64,000 nt of DNA from Microbacteriaceae bacterium. Lineage in GTDB: Bacteria; Actinomycetota; Actinomycetes; Actinomycetales; Microbacteriaceae. Location of the stretch: the NCBI GenBank assembly GCA_014377425.1, contig JACMPQ010000037.1, positions 1-64,000 of the forward strand, in the 5' to 3' direction. The translations under genes were made by a program, and so were the position numbers. Positions 1-8,070 of the stretch are shown piece by piece. How positions within the stretch are numbered: the stretch's first letter is position 1; every line of letters begins with the position of its first letter. The notes below the pieces were generated by a model. The model saw only the letters and a program-made list of their open reading frames with translations. It was not told the origin of the DNA and made no database searches.

Positions 1-2
1 GC

Positions 3-29
3 CGCACGGGGGCAGCGGGCGCCGGCTGA
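3..29 (+). CDS. Possible C-terminal tail of an upstream gene
   Basis: An open frame enters from the left edge and ends at TGA (27-29), reading RTGAAGAG. It sits just before the ribosome binding site of the next gene, which fits the end of an upstream coding region. Too little is visible to name a product, and it could equally be non-coding. Confidence 0.2.
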   Translation, partial: RTGAAGAG

Positions 30-66
30 TCTGGTGCCCGCTGTTCGGTTCGGAGGTGGTGACTCG

Positions 67-1203
67 GTGACGGTCAATCGCTCGGTCCGGCCGGCCTCGG
101 AAGTCATGCTGGAGTCCCCGCGGGCGTGGGTTGATTTCGCCAAGGGTTCCGCCATCATCTTGGTGGTGCTCTACCACTGCTCACTGTTTCTCAGCGAGGT
201 GGGTCTGGCCGGAAGCACCCCACGGCTGCGGGCAGTTCTCAGCTTTATGCCCATGGCCGTGTTTTTCTTTATTGCCGGTCTTACCGCCCGCCGCTCACTT
301 TCTTGGACCTTTCCCGAGCTCTGGCGACGACGCATAGCAGGGCTGATCTATCTCTACCTAATCTGGTCTCTACTGCGTGTGGTGTTTTACCTGGTCGTTC
401 CGCATCTGCGCGAATCGGAGTCGTCCCCCACCGATCTCCTCGTTATTGCCCTCCTACCGGTGTGGCCTACGAGTAGCCTCTGGTTTGTTTGGGCGCTCGC
501 GCTCTTCGCGGTGCTGGCTTGGCTCCTTCGGCGGGTTCCGATCCGGCTCCAATTAACGCTCACCGCACTCCTTGCCGTGGCGTTCACCACCCCGGGCCTC
601 CTGGACACCAACAACGTGGGGTGGGACAGGGTCGGCCAGAATCTCTTCTTTTTCCTTTTCGCTCTCCACACGGCCGACCGCATCCACTCCTGGGTGACCC
701 GGGTCAGGCGCTGGCACGTAGCAGTGCTCGGGGTTGCGTACGTACTGCTCGCGATCGTGCTCATCCCCCTTCACGGTGTTCGAATTCCGGGGCTCGCGCT
801 CCTTGAGGGGGTGATCGCTATCGCGCTCACCGTAGCTGTTTCTCAGACGTTCGTGCGGCTTCGCTGGCTATCTGTAGTTAGCGTGCTCGGGCAAGCTAGC
901 CTGCCGATCTATCTCGTCCATCTCTTTTTCATCGCGGCGGTTGTAGCTCTCCTCGCTCCGCTCGCGCAGTTCGGTGATCTATCGAACTACGCCAACCTTG
1001 TGCCTTTCGTGCTAGCCGTATTCTCGTTAGCGGCATCGCTCGCCCTCGGAAAACTTTTGCGTCGGGTTTCGTGGCTGTGGGTCAACCCCCTCCGTTCCCG
1101 TCTTAACCGGCGCGTTTCACCCAGCCAGTCCGCACCCAGCCAGTCCGCACCCAGCGAGTCCATGCACGGCCTTCCCATGCCCGGCCTACCCCCGAAGGAG
1201 TAA
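67..1203 (+). CDS. Membrane acyltransferase (acyltransferase 3 family)
   Basis: Predicted integral-membrane acyltransferase that would transfer acyl groups, such as acetyl, to a sugar of the polysaccharide made by this locus. The N-terminal stretch RAWVDFAKGSAIILVVLYH, with its early membrane histidine, is typical of the acyltransferase 3 family (Pfam PF01757). About ten hydrophobic segments follow over roughly 370 residues, the usual size. I chose the GTG at 67 because GGAGGT lies 9 bases upstream; the track start at 34 lacks such a site, and ATG 106 is a second option. The C-terminus has three copies of a 5-residue repeat (PSQSA) from a 15-bp DNA repeat. The stop overlaps the ribosome binding site of the next gene, so the two are probably co-transcribed. 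The substrate is inferred only from context. Confidence 0.8.
   Translation: MTVNRSVRPASEVMLESPRAWVDFAKGSAIILVVLYHCSLFLSEVGLAGSTPRLRAVLSFMPMAVFFFIAGLTARRSLSWTFPELWRRRIAGLIYLYLIWSLLRVVFYLVVPHLRESESSPTDLLVIALLPVWPTSSLWFVWALALFAVLAWLLRRVPIRLQLTLTALLAVAFTTPGLLDTNNVGWDRVGQNLFFFLFALHTADRIHSWVTRVRRWHVAVLGVAYVLLAIVLIPLHGVRIPGLALLEGVIAIALTVAVSQTFVRLRWLSVVSVLGQASLPIYLVHLFFIAAVVALLAPLAQFGDLSNYANLVPFVLAVFSLAASLALGKLLRRVSWLWVNPLRSRLNRRVSPSQSAPSQSAPSESMHGLPMPGLPPKE
1118..1162 (+). repeat. 15-bp in-frame tandem repeat, 3 copies
   Basis: CACCCAGCCAGTCCG occurs twice exactly, followed by a third diverged copy, all in frame near the end of the acyltransferase gene. It encodes PSQSA-type repeats in the cytoplasmic tail. 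Confidence 0.9.
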
Positions 1204-1207
1204 CCCC

Positions 1208-2116
1208 GTGACCAGACGCCGCTTGACCCTCCCGATAATTACGACGACCCTTGCCGGTTTGGTATTGCTCGTTGGTTGTTCGACGCCGTCGAGTTTTGCC
1301 GCAGAGCGCACAGATCGCGTCGTTTCAATCAACGACATTGGCTACGGTTCGGCCGCTGGTCAAGATTTGAAACTCAACGCCTGCCTTCCACCGAAACGTT
1401 TCGGGCTGACCCCCGCCGTGGTGCTGGTGCACGGGGGAGGGTTTGACAGTGGCACGAAAGATGCCGAGGGGATGAAGACACTGTGCGCCCTGCTGGCGGA
1501 GGAAGGCATTGCCGGATTCAGCGTCGATTATCGTCTTATGCCAAAGTTTAGCTATCCCGCGCAGGTGAACGACGTCAGTACCGCGGTGCGCTGGCTTCGG
1601 GAAACCGGCCAACAGTCGCGGTTCGGGGTCGATCCCACGCGGGTGGGTCTATTCGGAAGTTCGGCCGGTGCCATCATCGTGTCGTCGGTAGGAACGACCG
1701 GCGAGGGCAGCACCGCAACCGGCACGCGCGTCGCTGCCGTTGTCGCGCTTTCGCCCGCCACCGACCTCACCGCGCAGGGTCTAAAGCTAGGTCTGCCAAC
1801 GGCCTCAAAAATGCGGATGGTCTACGGCTACCTCGGCTGCACCGACATCACCAGCTGTCCCAATGCTCGTCCAGCCTCACCGCTATACGGGGTGGACTCT
1901 ACTGACCCGGCGTTTTACATTGCAATCTCCGACAACGAGGTTGTTCCGGTTGGTCACGGCCTCGTGATGCGCGACGCGCTAATCGCCGCTGATGTTCCGG
2001 TAACCCTCGACGTTCGTAAGGGCACCAAACACGGGCTCAGCTTGCTCGACAGCACCATGCGAGCAGACATTGCTCACTTTCTCACGTCATCATTAGTGAC
2101 GAAACACCAGCCCTGA
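1208..2116 (+). CDS. Lipoprotein alpha/beta-hydrolase (esterase/deacetylase-like)
   Basis: A 302-residue alpha/beta-hydrolase of the esterase/lipase type, probably anchored outside the membrane as a lipoprotein. Residues 1-24 form a signal peptide ending in the lipobox LVGC. The oxyanion-hole motif HGGG lies near residue 77, the nucleophile elbow GSSAG near residue 150, and a C-terminal KHGLS supplies the likely catalytic histidine. The GTG start at 1208 has AAGGAG just upstream, overlapping the previous stop. Next to an O-acyltransferase it may remove acyl groups from the same polysaccharide, but that is inference from position. Alternative substrates such as other carboxylic esters cannot be excluded. 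Confidence 0.75.
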   Translation: MTRRRLTLPIITTTLAGLVLLVGCSTPSSFAAERTDRVVSINDIGYGSAAGQDLKLNACLPPKRFGLTPAVVLVHGGGFDSGTKDAEGMKTLCALLAEEGIAGFSVDYRLMPKFSYPAQVNDVSTAVRWLRETGQQSRFGVDPTRVGLFGSSAGAIIVSSVGTTGEGSTATGTRVAAVVALSPATDLTAQGLKLGLPTASKMRMVYGYLGCTDITSCPNARPASPLYGVDSTDPAFYIAISDNEVVPVGHGLVMRDALIAADVPVTLDVRKGTKHGLSLLDSTMRADIAHFLTSSLVTKHQP

Positions 2117-2264
2117 CGACGGATTCCCCCTGAATGCTCAGTTTCTTCAAAAAGGTTGACTACATGCGAATCGAAAGCGACATTTGCTTAGGGAACGAAA
2201 CCCATGTTAAGAGTCGTAGGTGTGCCGTCGTCAGATACTTGCCATCGTTCGAAAGGCCAGCGCC

Positions 2265-3773
2265 ATGGAAATAGGACGACTGCTTCGCATTCTTGGTACC
2301 CGCTGGACGGTCATCGTGGCCTTTATTCTTCTCGGAATAGCAGGGGGTGCTGCTGCTGCGGTCGTCACGCCGGTGAAATATTCGGCTTCGACCCGGCTGT
2401 TCGTGGGCGTTCAGATCGCCCCGGGGTCGAGCTCAAGTGACCTGGTGCAGGGCAACAACTTCGCTGCTCAGAAGGTCGCCTCCTACGTGGATGTTGCAAC
2501 GAGCCCGCGAGTACTCGACCCCGTAATCGGGATACTGAAGATGAAGACCACCGCGGCCGACCTCGCGCGGGAGGTCACGGCCAGTACCCAGGTCAACTCC
2601 GTGGTCATCGAGATCGCTGCATTGGCTGAAACCCCACGAAGCGCGGCTGTGTTGTCGAGGACAATCGCCGAAAGTTTTGCCAACGTGGTCGTAAATCAAA
2701 TCGAAAAACCCGCCGATGGCAGCACGAGCCCGGTCAAAGTGGAGATCTTGCAGCCAGCCGTGGCACCCAAGACGGCGGCATTTCCGATCCTCCCGCTGAA
2801 TCTTGCAATCGGTGCTCTCAGCGGACTAATCATCGGTTTTACCCTTGCTCTTGCGTTCGGACTGCTGGACCGACGTCTTCACAGTCGTTCCGCCGTCGAA
2901 CGCGTTGCGGGGCTGCCGACAATCGGTGTGATTGGGACGGATCGTGTGAGTAGAAAACACCCCATCATCTCGAGCCAACTCCTGCGCGGCATTCGAGCCG
3001 AGGAATTTCGCGGCTTACGCACCAACCTGCAATATCTCAATTTCGCCGGACAATTAAAGAGTTTTCTTGTCACCTCCTCGGTTTCTGGTGAGGGAAAAAC
3101 CTCGACCGTGGCAAATTTGGCCACCATATTGGCCGAGAGTGGTGCGACGGTTGCTGTGGTCGATGCAGACCTCCGGATGCCGCACCTGGCCGAGCTGCTC
3201 AACCTCGACGCAAGCTCCGGCCTTACCGATGTGCTCGTGGGGAGAATTACCGTCGCCGAGGCGCTGCGGCCGTGGGGCCAGCGTGCGGCAGTCGTGATTC
3301 TCCCGGCCGGAAACATCCCCCCGAACCCGAGCGAACTCCTCGGCTCCACCGCGATGACCGCAGTCCTGGCTGAATTGTCGCAAAACTTCGACTACGTGTT
3401 GATTGATGCGCCGCCGGTTCTACCTGTGACGGATGCGGTCGTGCTCAGCCGGGAGGCGGATGCGACGATTTTGGTTGCAGAAGTGAACCGGGTACAGGAG
3501 TCCCAATTACTTGCCGCGATCGAGATGTTGCGAGTTGGCGGCACCACGCCGGTGGGGATGGTCGTCACGAGGGTTCCGCGACGCGGCCCCGACTCACGAC
3601 GCTATGCGTTCTCTGGCTATTACGCACCGTCGCACTCGGAATCTGTAAACACTGCGTCGGAAATTTCGCCGCAGCACTCAGTCGCGTCGGAAACCTCGAG
3701 TCGAAATTCGGCCGTCGGGTCGATATCGGTGAACCCGAAATCCGGCGGCACCAACCCGGCTTCACCCGAGTAG
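2265..3773 (+). CDS. Polysaccharide co-polymerase / BY-kinase (Wzz-CpsD fusion)
   Basis: Bacterial tyrosine autokinase fused to a Wzz-type chain-length domain; such proteins regulate polymerisation and export of capsule or exopolysaccharide at the membrane. The first transmembrane segment is at about residues 14-36 and the second at about 175-200, enclosing the extracellular Wzz loop. The cytoplasmic kinase follows, with Walker A (SGEGKTS, near residue 275), Walker A' (VVDADLRMP) and Walker B (VLIDAPP). A tail holding RRYAFSGYYAP supplies candidate autophosphorylation tyrosines. The ATG at 2265 begins MEIGRLLRIL, the usual N-terminus, and is preferred to the track start at 2220. No cognate phosphatase is visible in the window. 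The gene ends 5 bases before the next one. Confidence 0.85.
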   Translation: MEIGRLLRILGTRWTVIVAFILLGIAGGAAAAVVTPVKYSASTRLFVGVQIAPGSSSSDLVQGNNFAAQKVASYVDVATSPRVLDPVIGILKMKTTAADLAREVTASTQVNSVVIEIAALAETPRSAAVLSRTIAESFANVVVNQIEKPADGSTSPVKVEILQPAVAPKTAAFPILPLNLAIGALSGLIIGFTLALAFGLLDRRLHSRSAVERVAGLPTIGVIGTDRVSRKHPIISSQLLRGIRAEEFRGLRTNLQYLNFAGQLKSFLVTSSVSGEGKTSTVANLATILAESGATVAVVDADLRMPHLAELLNLDASSGLTDVLVGRITVAEALRPWGQRAAVVILPAGNIPPNPSELLGSTAMTAVLAELSQNFDYVLIDAPPVLPVTDAVVLSREADATILVAEVNRVQESQLLAAIEMLRVGGTTPVGMVVTRVPRRGPDSRRYAFSGYYAPSHSESVNTASEISPQHSVASETSSRNSAVGSISVNPKSGGTNPASPE

Positions 3774-3778
3774 CGCTC

Positions 3779-4786
3779 ATGCCGCGTCCAAACAGGGGTG
3801 GTCCAATGGTGCCCCGCTCCCGCCCATCCGGTACTGGTCGATTCGGTATTGGTAGGTCGGGCAGGGTTCGACCATCTGCTCGACAGCGCGGTTCAGCTCT
3901 GCTGTTGGGGCTCTCGGCAGTTGTCGCGGTCGGGTTCGTCGGGGTGGCCGTGGTTTCGGCAACGCCTACCCCCACTACAAACGCGGGGGCCCCGCCGCCC
4001 TCCTATGAGGTTCCCACCGGCATCGCTCCGAACAACGAAGCGCCAGCCGAAACCATCGGAGTACCAACCCGGGTTCTGCTGGCCCTGAATGAGTCCGGCG
4101 CCTGGCGCGGCTCAGCCGGCGGTTGTCCCGCCGCACCTACCGCACTCGAGTTCACGATCGACGGCGGCGCCACCTGGACCCCGTCCCTGGCGGCGCCAAA
4201 ACTGGGGGTTTCGTCTGTTTTGACGATGAATCGGGGTGCTCAGGGCTCGACCGAAGTGGTGGGGCAACCCGCAGCGGGATGCGTTCCCCAGCTATTCTCT
4301 GCCACTGCGCGCAGCGACCGTTGGCAGCTTCTCGGGGGTGCCGAGAAACAGTGGTACGTCGTTCCCGGTGGCGGAAATTCGATCAATACCCCTTCGGGTG
4401 TGCGACCTACCCCGTGTGCAGTTGTCGTGGGCGTCAGTGCTCGCACCGATGGAAGTGTCGGCGTGTTGTGCAGCGACCAGCGACTTTTTCGCTCGCGGGA
4501 TTCCGCCGCAAGCTGGGATGCCGGGTTGTTCGTTCCCGGGGCGAGAAGCATTGACCAGAACGCCACAAGTTATCTTGTCGCCGTTGCAGGGCGCTCCGAG
4601 TGCGCCGGGGTGCAAATCGTGGTGGTGTACCCACAGCCTGCACCGCGGGATCGTGCCGTACTCGCCTGCCATAAATCGGCGGCCGACACGCAGCAGGTCG
4701 TGATTTCCAATGCTGGCACGGCGCTGTGGTTGTGGGCCGGAGATGAACTCGTTGTCACCACCGATCGCGGCGTGACCTGGCGCTGA
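3779..4786 (+). CDS. Exported BNR/sialidase-repeat-like protein of unknown role
   Basis: A 335-residue protein with a basic N-terminus, then one hydrophobic segment (LLLGLSAVVAVGFVGVAVVSA, about residues 40-60) that may be a signal anchor. The rest is predicted outside. It contains several Asp-box-like motifs (FTIDGGATW, RSRDSAASW, VTTDRGVTW), the signature of BNR/sialidase or YCF48-type beta-propellers. The catalytic residues of sialidases are not evident, so a structural or glycan-binding role is more likely. ATG 3806 is an alternative start with a purine-rich stretch upstream. Its place between the BY-kinase and the Alg14/13 fusion suggests a role in polysaccharide export or assembly, but I do not recognise a named family. 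Confidence 0.6.
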   Translation: MPRPNRGGPMVPRSRPSGTGRFGIGRSGRVRPSARQRGSALLLGLSAVVAVGFVGVAVVSATPTPTTNAGAPPPSYEVPTGIAPNNEAPAETIGVPTRVLLALNESGAWRGSAGGCPAAPTALEFTIDGGATWTPSLAAPKLGVSSVLTMNRGAQGSTEVVGQPAAGCVPQLFSATARSDRWQLLGGAEKQWYVVPGGGNSINTPSGVRPTPCAVVVGVSARTDGSVGVLCSDQRLFRSRDSAASWDAGLFVPGARSIDQNATSYLVAVAGRSECAGVQIVVVYPQPAPRDRAVLACHKSAADTQQVVISNAGTALWLWAGDELVVTTDRGVTWR

Positions 4787-4824
4787 CGTCCGAAGCCGAT
4801 TGCTAACCGAGGAGAAGTTGAACC

Positions 4825-5817
4825 GTGTCAGATTCACCTGTCAAAAAAGCCTCGCCGAGAAAATTGCTACTCGTGGCGTCGTCTGGGGGTCACCTTGCAG
4901 AGCTTGACCGCCTCGTGCCAGAACTTCATGCGACCCCAGACTCGCTCTGGGTTACCTTTGACACCCCACAAAGTCGCTCGTTGCTCGCCGGGCGACGGAG
5001 AATTCATGTTCCTTATGTTCGCCCGCGGGACATCGTTGGGGTTGCCCGTGCGGCGGCCGTGATCCAACGGGTGTTGCATCACGAGAATTTCGACGGTGCG
5101 GTGAGCACCGGAGCTGCTATCGCGGTAGCGGCTCTTCCCCTTGCAGCCGCGCACGGCGTGCCAAGTCTCTACATCGAAAGCGTTTCCCGGGTCGACGGGC
5201 CGTCGTTGAGCGGTCGAATTATTGCCGCGACTCGGCTCGTGAGTCTGCGCACGCAGTATGCCAGCTGGTCGAGCGACCGCTGGAAGCTCCAGCCGAGTAT
5301 CCTGTCGACTTTTCACAGTGAGCCCCGAACGCCCGCACCCCGGCCAAGTCTTTTCGTCACCCTCGGCACCATTGAGGGTTATCGCTTTGATGCGCTCATC
5401 GATGCCGTACTCAGAACCGGGCTGGCCGATCATCGCACCGTGTGGCAACTTGGATTCACCGCCGATCGGGTTGGACTACCCGGAACCATTCACGAACAAA
5501 TGCGCTACCGCGACTTTCAGCAGGCGGCCCAAGACGCCGATGTGGTGATCACCCATGCGGGGGTCGGGAGTCTTCTCGGACTACTTGATCTGGGAATTTA
5601 TCCGGTGTTAGTGAGTCGAAGAATTAGCCGCAATGAGCACGTTGATGATCACCAACATCAGATTTCCCAGTTGGCGGGCCGTTTGGGCGTTGCCGCCGCA
5701 ATCGACGCGCCCGAACTCGACGCGGCAATCATTCATGCAGCCGCGCGCCGCCACGTGTACAACGCAGCGGCAGATTCCGTGCGGCTGGGTGAGAAATTCG
5801 AAGAGGGGGACGGATGA
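4825..5817 (+). CDS. Fused Alg14-Alg13-type glycosyltransferase
   Basis: Probable membrane-associated UDP-sugar glycosyltransferase in which the two usual subunits are one chain. Residues about 10-160 match the Alg14/EpsE/PssD half, starting KLLLVASSGGHLAELDRL. Residues about 175-320 match the Alg13/EpsF/PssE half (GT28 C-terminal domain), with SLFVTLGTIEGYRFDALI and the donor-binding region VVITHAGVGSLLGLLDLG. In other bacteria such pairs add the second sugar onto a lipid-linked primer. GTG 4825 follows GGAGAAG. Its stop overlaps the next start by 4 bases (ATGA), so translation is coupled. The donor sugar cannot be read from sequence. Confidence 0.78.
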   Translation: MSDSPVKKASPRKLLLVASSGGHLAELDRLVPELHATPDSLWVTFDTPQSRSLLAGRRRIHVPYVRPRDIVGVARAAAVIQRVLHHENFDGAVSTGAAIAVAALPLAAAHGVPSLYIESVSRVDGPSLSGRIIAATRLVSLRTQYASWSSDRWKLQPSILSTFHSEPRTPAPRPSLFVTLGTIEGYRFDALIDAVLRTGLADHRTVWQLGFTADRVGLPGTIHEQMRYRDFQQAAQDADVVITHAGVGSLLGLLDLGIYPVLVSRRISRNEHVDDHQHQISQLAGRLGVAAAIDAPELDAAIIHAAARRHVYNAAADSVRLGEKFEEGDG

Positions 5818-6920
5818 CGGATAGTGCGACCGACAGTAGTGCTAGCCGCCGCCGTACCATCTTCGTCCCCGCCCGTGGGCAATATGAGAATGTCGGGGAC
5901 ATTCTGTTGCGGCGACAACTCTTGGATTGGGCTCGCGAGAGTGGCCCGCTGCATGTGTACTTGGGTTGGTCGCCGCCCGGATATGCCGAGGGTTTGCGAC
6001 TGCAGCCTTCAGACGTGCAATATCGTTCATTTCTTCGGTGGTATCTCGTGGCGCTCTGGCAGTCACTGCGCGGGACTGCTTCCTACGTCTTCAAGCCCGG
6101 GGAAATTCAGCTCACCCTGGCGGGAATGAAAGAGCACGTCTCTATGCTGCCGGTAATTGCACTCGTGCGGGCTCGGGGCGGAACGGTTGCCCGTATCGGG
6201 GTGGGTAGTCGCAACTTTGCGTCCATTCCCCGTGCACTTATGTGGCCCTCCATCGCCCTATCCACGCTGTCGGTATGGCGAGACTCTGAGACCGCCCGAT
6301 ACTTGGGACGCGGGCAGGTAATGCCCGATCTAGCGTTCGGTGAGGTGTCAACTGAGCTGGTTTCGCGGCGCCCTGAGTTGTTGGTGATTTCTCTCCGCTC
6401 GGATCTGGGCGAGCGACCGTACCCGGGGTCGGAATGGATTAGCGCCGTTCAAAATTTCGCACAACTGCACTCTCTGGCCCTGTTCACGGTAACTCAGGTG
6501 CATGTCGACGAGGAGCGCAATCGTCGGTTGGCTGAGTTGCTCGGGGCGCAATTTTTGGGCTGGGATGGCGCGGACCATCATCTTCAGGAGATCCGGCTTC
6601 GCGAGCTTTACCGGCAATCCGCCGTCGTGGTCAGCGATCGCCTGCACGTTTTGGTTGCCGCCATCACCGAGGGGGCGGTGCCTGTGGGGCTATTGCTCGA
6701 CTCCTCAGACAAAATCGCGCGCCATTTCTCGGCCGCGGGAATGCCCGGAATTGGAATCAATGCGGGGGCGCTTTCGGCCGGAGAAATCGCCGCACACCTC
6801 GAGACATCATTAGCGCGGCGCTTCGAACTCATAGCTCTCCTGCGATCGGCCCAGAAACAGTTGAATCTCGTTCGCGAACGTCTAGGGACGGCGCTCACTT
6901 CAGCGCCCACCCGGCGATGA
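5814..6920 (+). CDS. Polysaccharide pyruvyl transferase family protein
   Basis: A 368-residue member of the polysaccharide pyruvyl transferase family (Pfam PF04230, CsaB-like), which adds ketal-linked pyruvate from phosphoenolpyruvate to sugars. The N-terminal GQYENVGDILL is the family signature, and the C-terminal SDRLHVLVAAITEGAVPV carries the conserved arginine-histidine loop. It overlaps the Alg14/13 gene by 4 bases, so both are likely made together. A second pyruvyl transferase domain is present in the fusion protein at 13283-16249, so the polymer may carry two acidic decorations. The acceptor is unknown. Confidence 0.8.
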   Translation: MTDSATDSSASRRRTIFVPARGQYENVGDILLRRQLLDWARESGPLHVYLGWSPPGYAEGLRLQPSDVQYRSFLRWYLVALWQSLRGTASYVFKPGEIQLTLAGMKEHVSMLPVIALVRARGGTVARIGVGSRNFASIPRALMWPSIALSTLSVWRDSETARYLGRGQVMPDLAFGEVSTELVSRRPELLVISLRSDLGERPYPGSEWISAVQNFAQLHSLALFTVTQVHVDEERNRRLAELLGAQFLGWDGADHHLQEIRLRELYRQSAVVVSDRLHVLVAAITEGAVPVGLLLDSSDKIARHFSAAGMPGIGINAGALSAGEIAAHLETSLARRFELIALLRSAQKQLNLVRERLGTALTSAPTRR

Positions 6921-6960
6921 GACGACGACTTTTGAATACGGTATTGCAGGTGAAGGGGAG

Positions 6961-8070
6961 ATGAGTAGAGGCGTGGGCACGTTGAGACCGGTGGCGGTGC
7001 ACATTGGTCGAAGCGGAGAAGTGGCGGGGGGAATGGCGCAGGTACTGAATGGCTATCGCGACTGGAATTTTGATGGCTACGACATCCGCATTATCGAATC
7101 TCGGGATGGCAGCCGCGGGATGTCCGCGCTCAGGGTGGCGGTCGCAGCGGCCCGAGAGCTGTGGCAGCTTGCCGATCGACGCCACAGCGTGGTGATTGCA
7201 CACCTCTCCGAGCGCGGCTCGTTTCTGCGCGAGGGCGCCCTGCTCGTTCTGGCGCGCGCTCGGGGTTTCGCCACGGTCGCGCACCTTCACGGCAGCGACT
7301 TCGATGCATTCGCGCGGGCTCGCCCGGGTCTGGTGCGCACTGTGCTGAAGGCTGCTCTGCGGGTAGTGGTGCTGTCGGAGCGAACCGGCGCAACGGTGAA
7401 TCGGTTTGTCACCGCCGAGCGTGTGGTGCTGGTGCCGAACGCGGTACAGGAGGGGCTTTCGGTTCCGAAGGAACGGATAATCGTGTTCGGTGGAGCGGTG
7501 AGCAGGCGCAAAGGCGTCGATTTGCTGTTGGCAGCTTGGGACGTGTTGACCGAACAGGGCATAACCGCTGACTGGCGCCTCGTCATCGCCGGCCCGCTCA
7601 CCGACAGCTCGCTTCGGGAAGATCTCGAACGGAACAGGATCGGTGGGGTGGAGGTTCTTGGTCCCGTCGCCCATGACACCCTTTTGCACCTTCTCGATCG
7701 ATCGATGATCGCCGTGCTGCCTTCCCGAGATGAGGCAATGCCGGTGTTCATCCTTGAGGCGATGACCCGACGCAACTGCACGATCGCCACTAACGTGGGG
7801 GGAATCGCGGCGGTGCTGGCTGACGGGGCGGGGATGTTGATTGCGTCGGCCCAGCTAACTGCTCTGGTGGGGGCACTCGAACGTGCACTTTCTGACGAGC
7901 CTGCTCGCGCGCAGTTCGGAGACCGGGCCGCAGCCGCTGTCGAGGCCCGGTTCTCCGCATCAGTGGTGTTTCCGCGGCTGGAAGCAGTGTGGGAGAGCGC
8001 GCGAGCGGAGGCAGTCGGTGATGTTAGGCGACACAGGGCAGATTGGAGAAACCTGCCGCGGCGCCGGTGA
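6961..8070 (+). CDS. Glycosyltransferase family 4 protein
   Basis: Retaining GT-B glycosyltransferase of about 369 residues. The C-terminal half shows the GT4 donor site: FGGAVSRRKGVDLLLAAW near residue 178 and an EX7E-type motif EAMPVFILE near residue 259. It probably adds one sugar of the repeat unit on the cytoplasmic side. AAGGGGAG directly abuts ATG 6961; GTG 6973 is an alternative with better spacing. The last 47 bases overlap, tail to tail, the gene on the other strand, leaving no room for a separate terminator. Donor and acceptor are not predictable. Confidence 0.82.
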   Translation: MSRGVGTLRPVAVHIGRSGEVAGGMAQVLNGYRDWNFDGYDIRIIESRDGSRGMSALRVAVAAARELWQLADRRHSVVIAHLSERGSFLREGALLVLARARGFATVAHLHGSDFDAFARARPGLVRTVLKAALRVVVLSERTGATVNRFVTAERVVLVPNAVQEGLSVPKERIIVFGGAVSRRKGVDLLLAAWDVLTEQGITADWRLVIAGPLTDSSLREDLERNRIGGVEVLGPVAHDTLLHLLDRSMIAVLPSRDEAMPVFILEAMTRRNCTIATNVGGIAAVLADGAGMLIASAQLTALVGALERALSDEPARAQFGDRAAAAVEARFSASVVFPRLEAVWESARAEAVGDVRRHRADWRNLPRRR

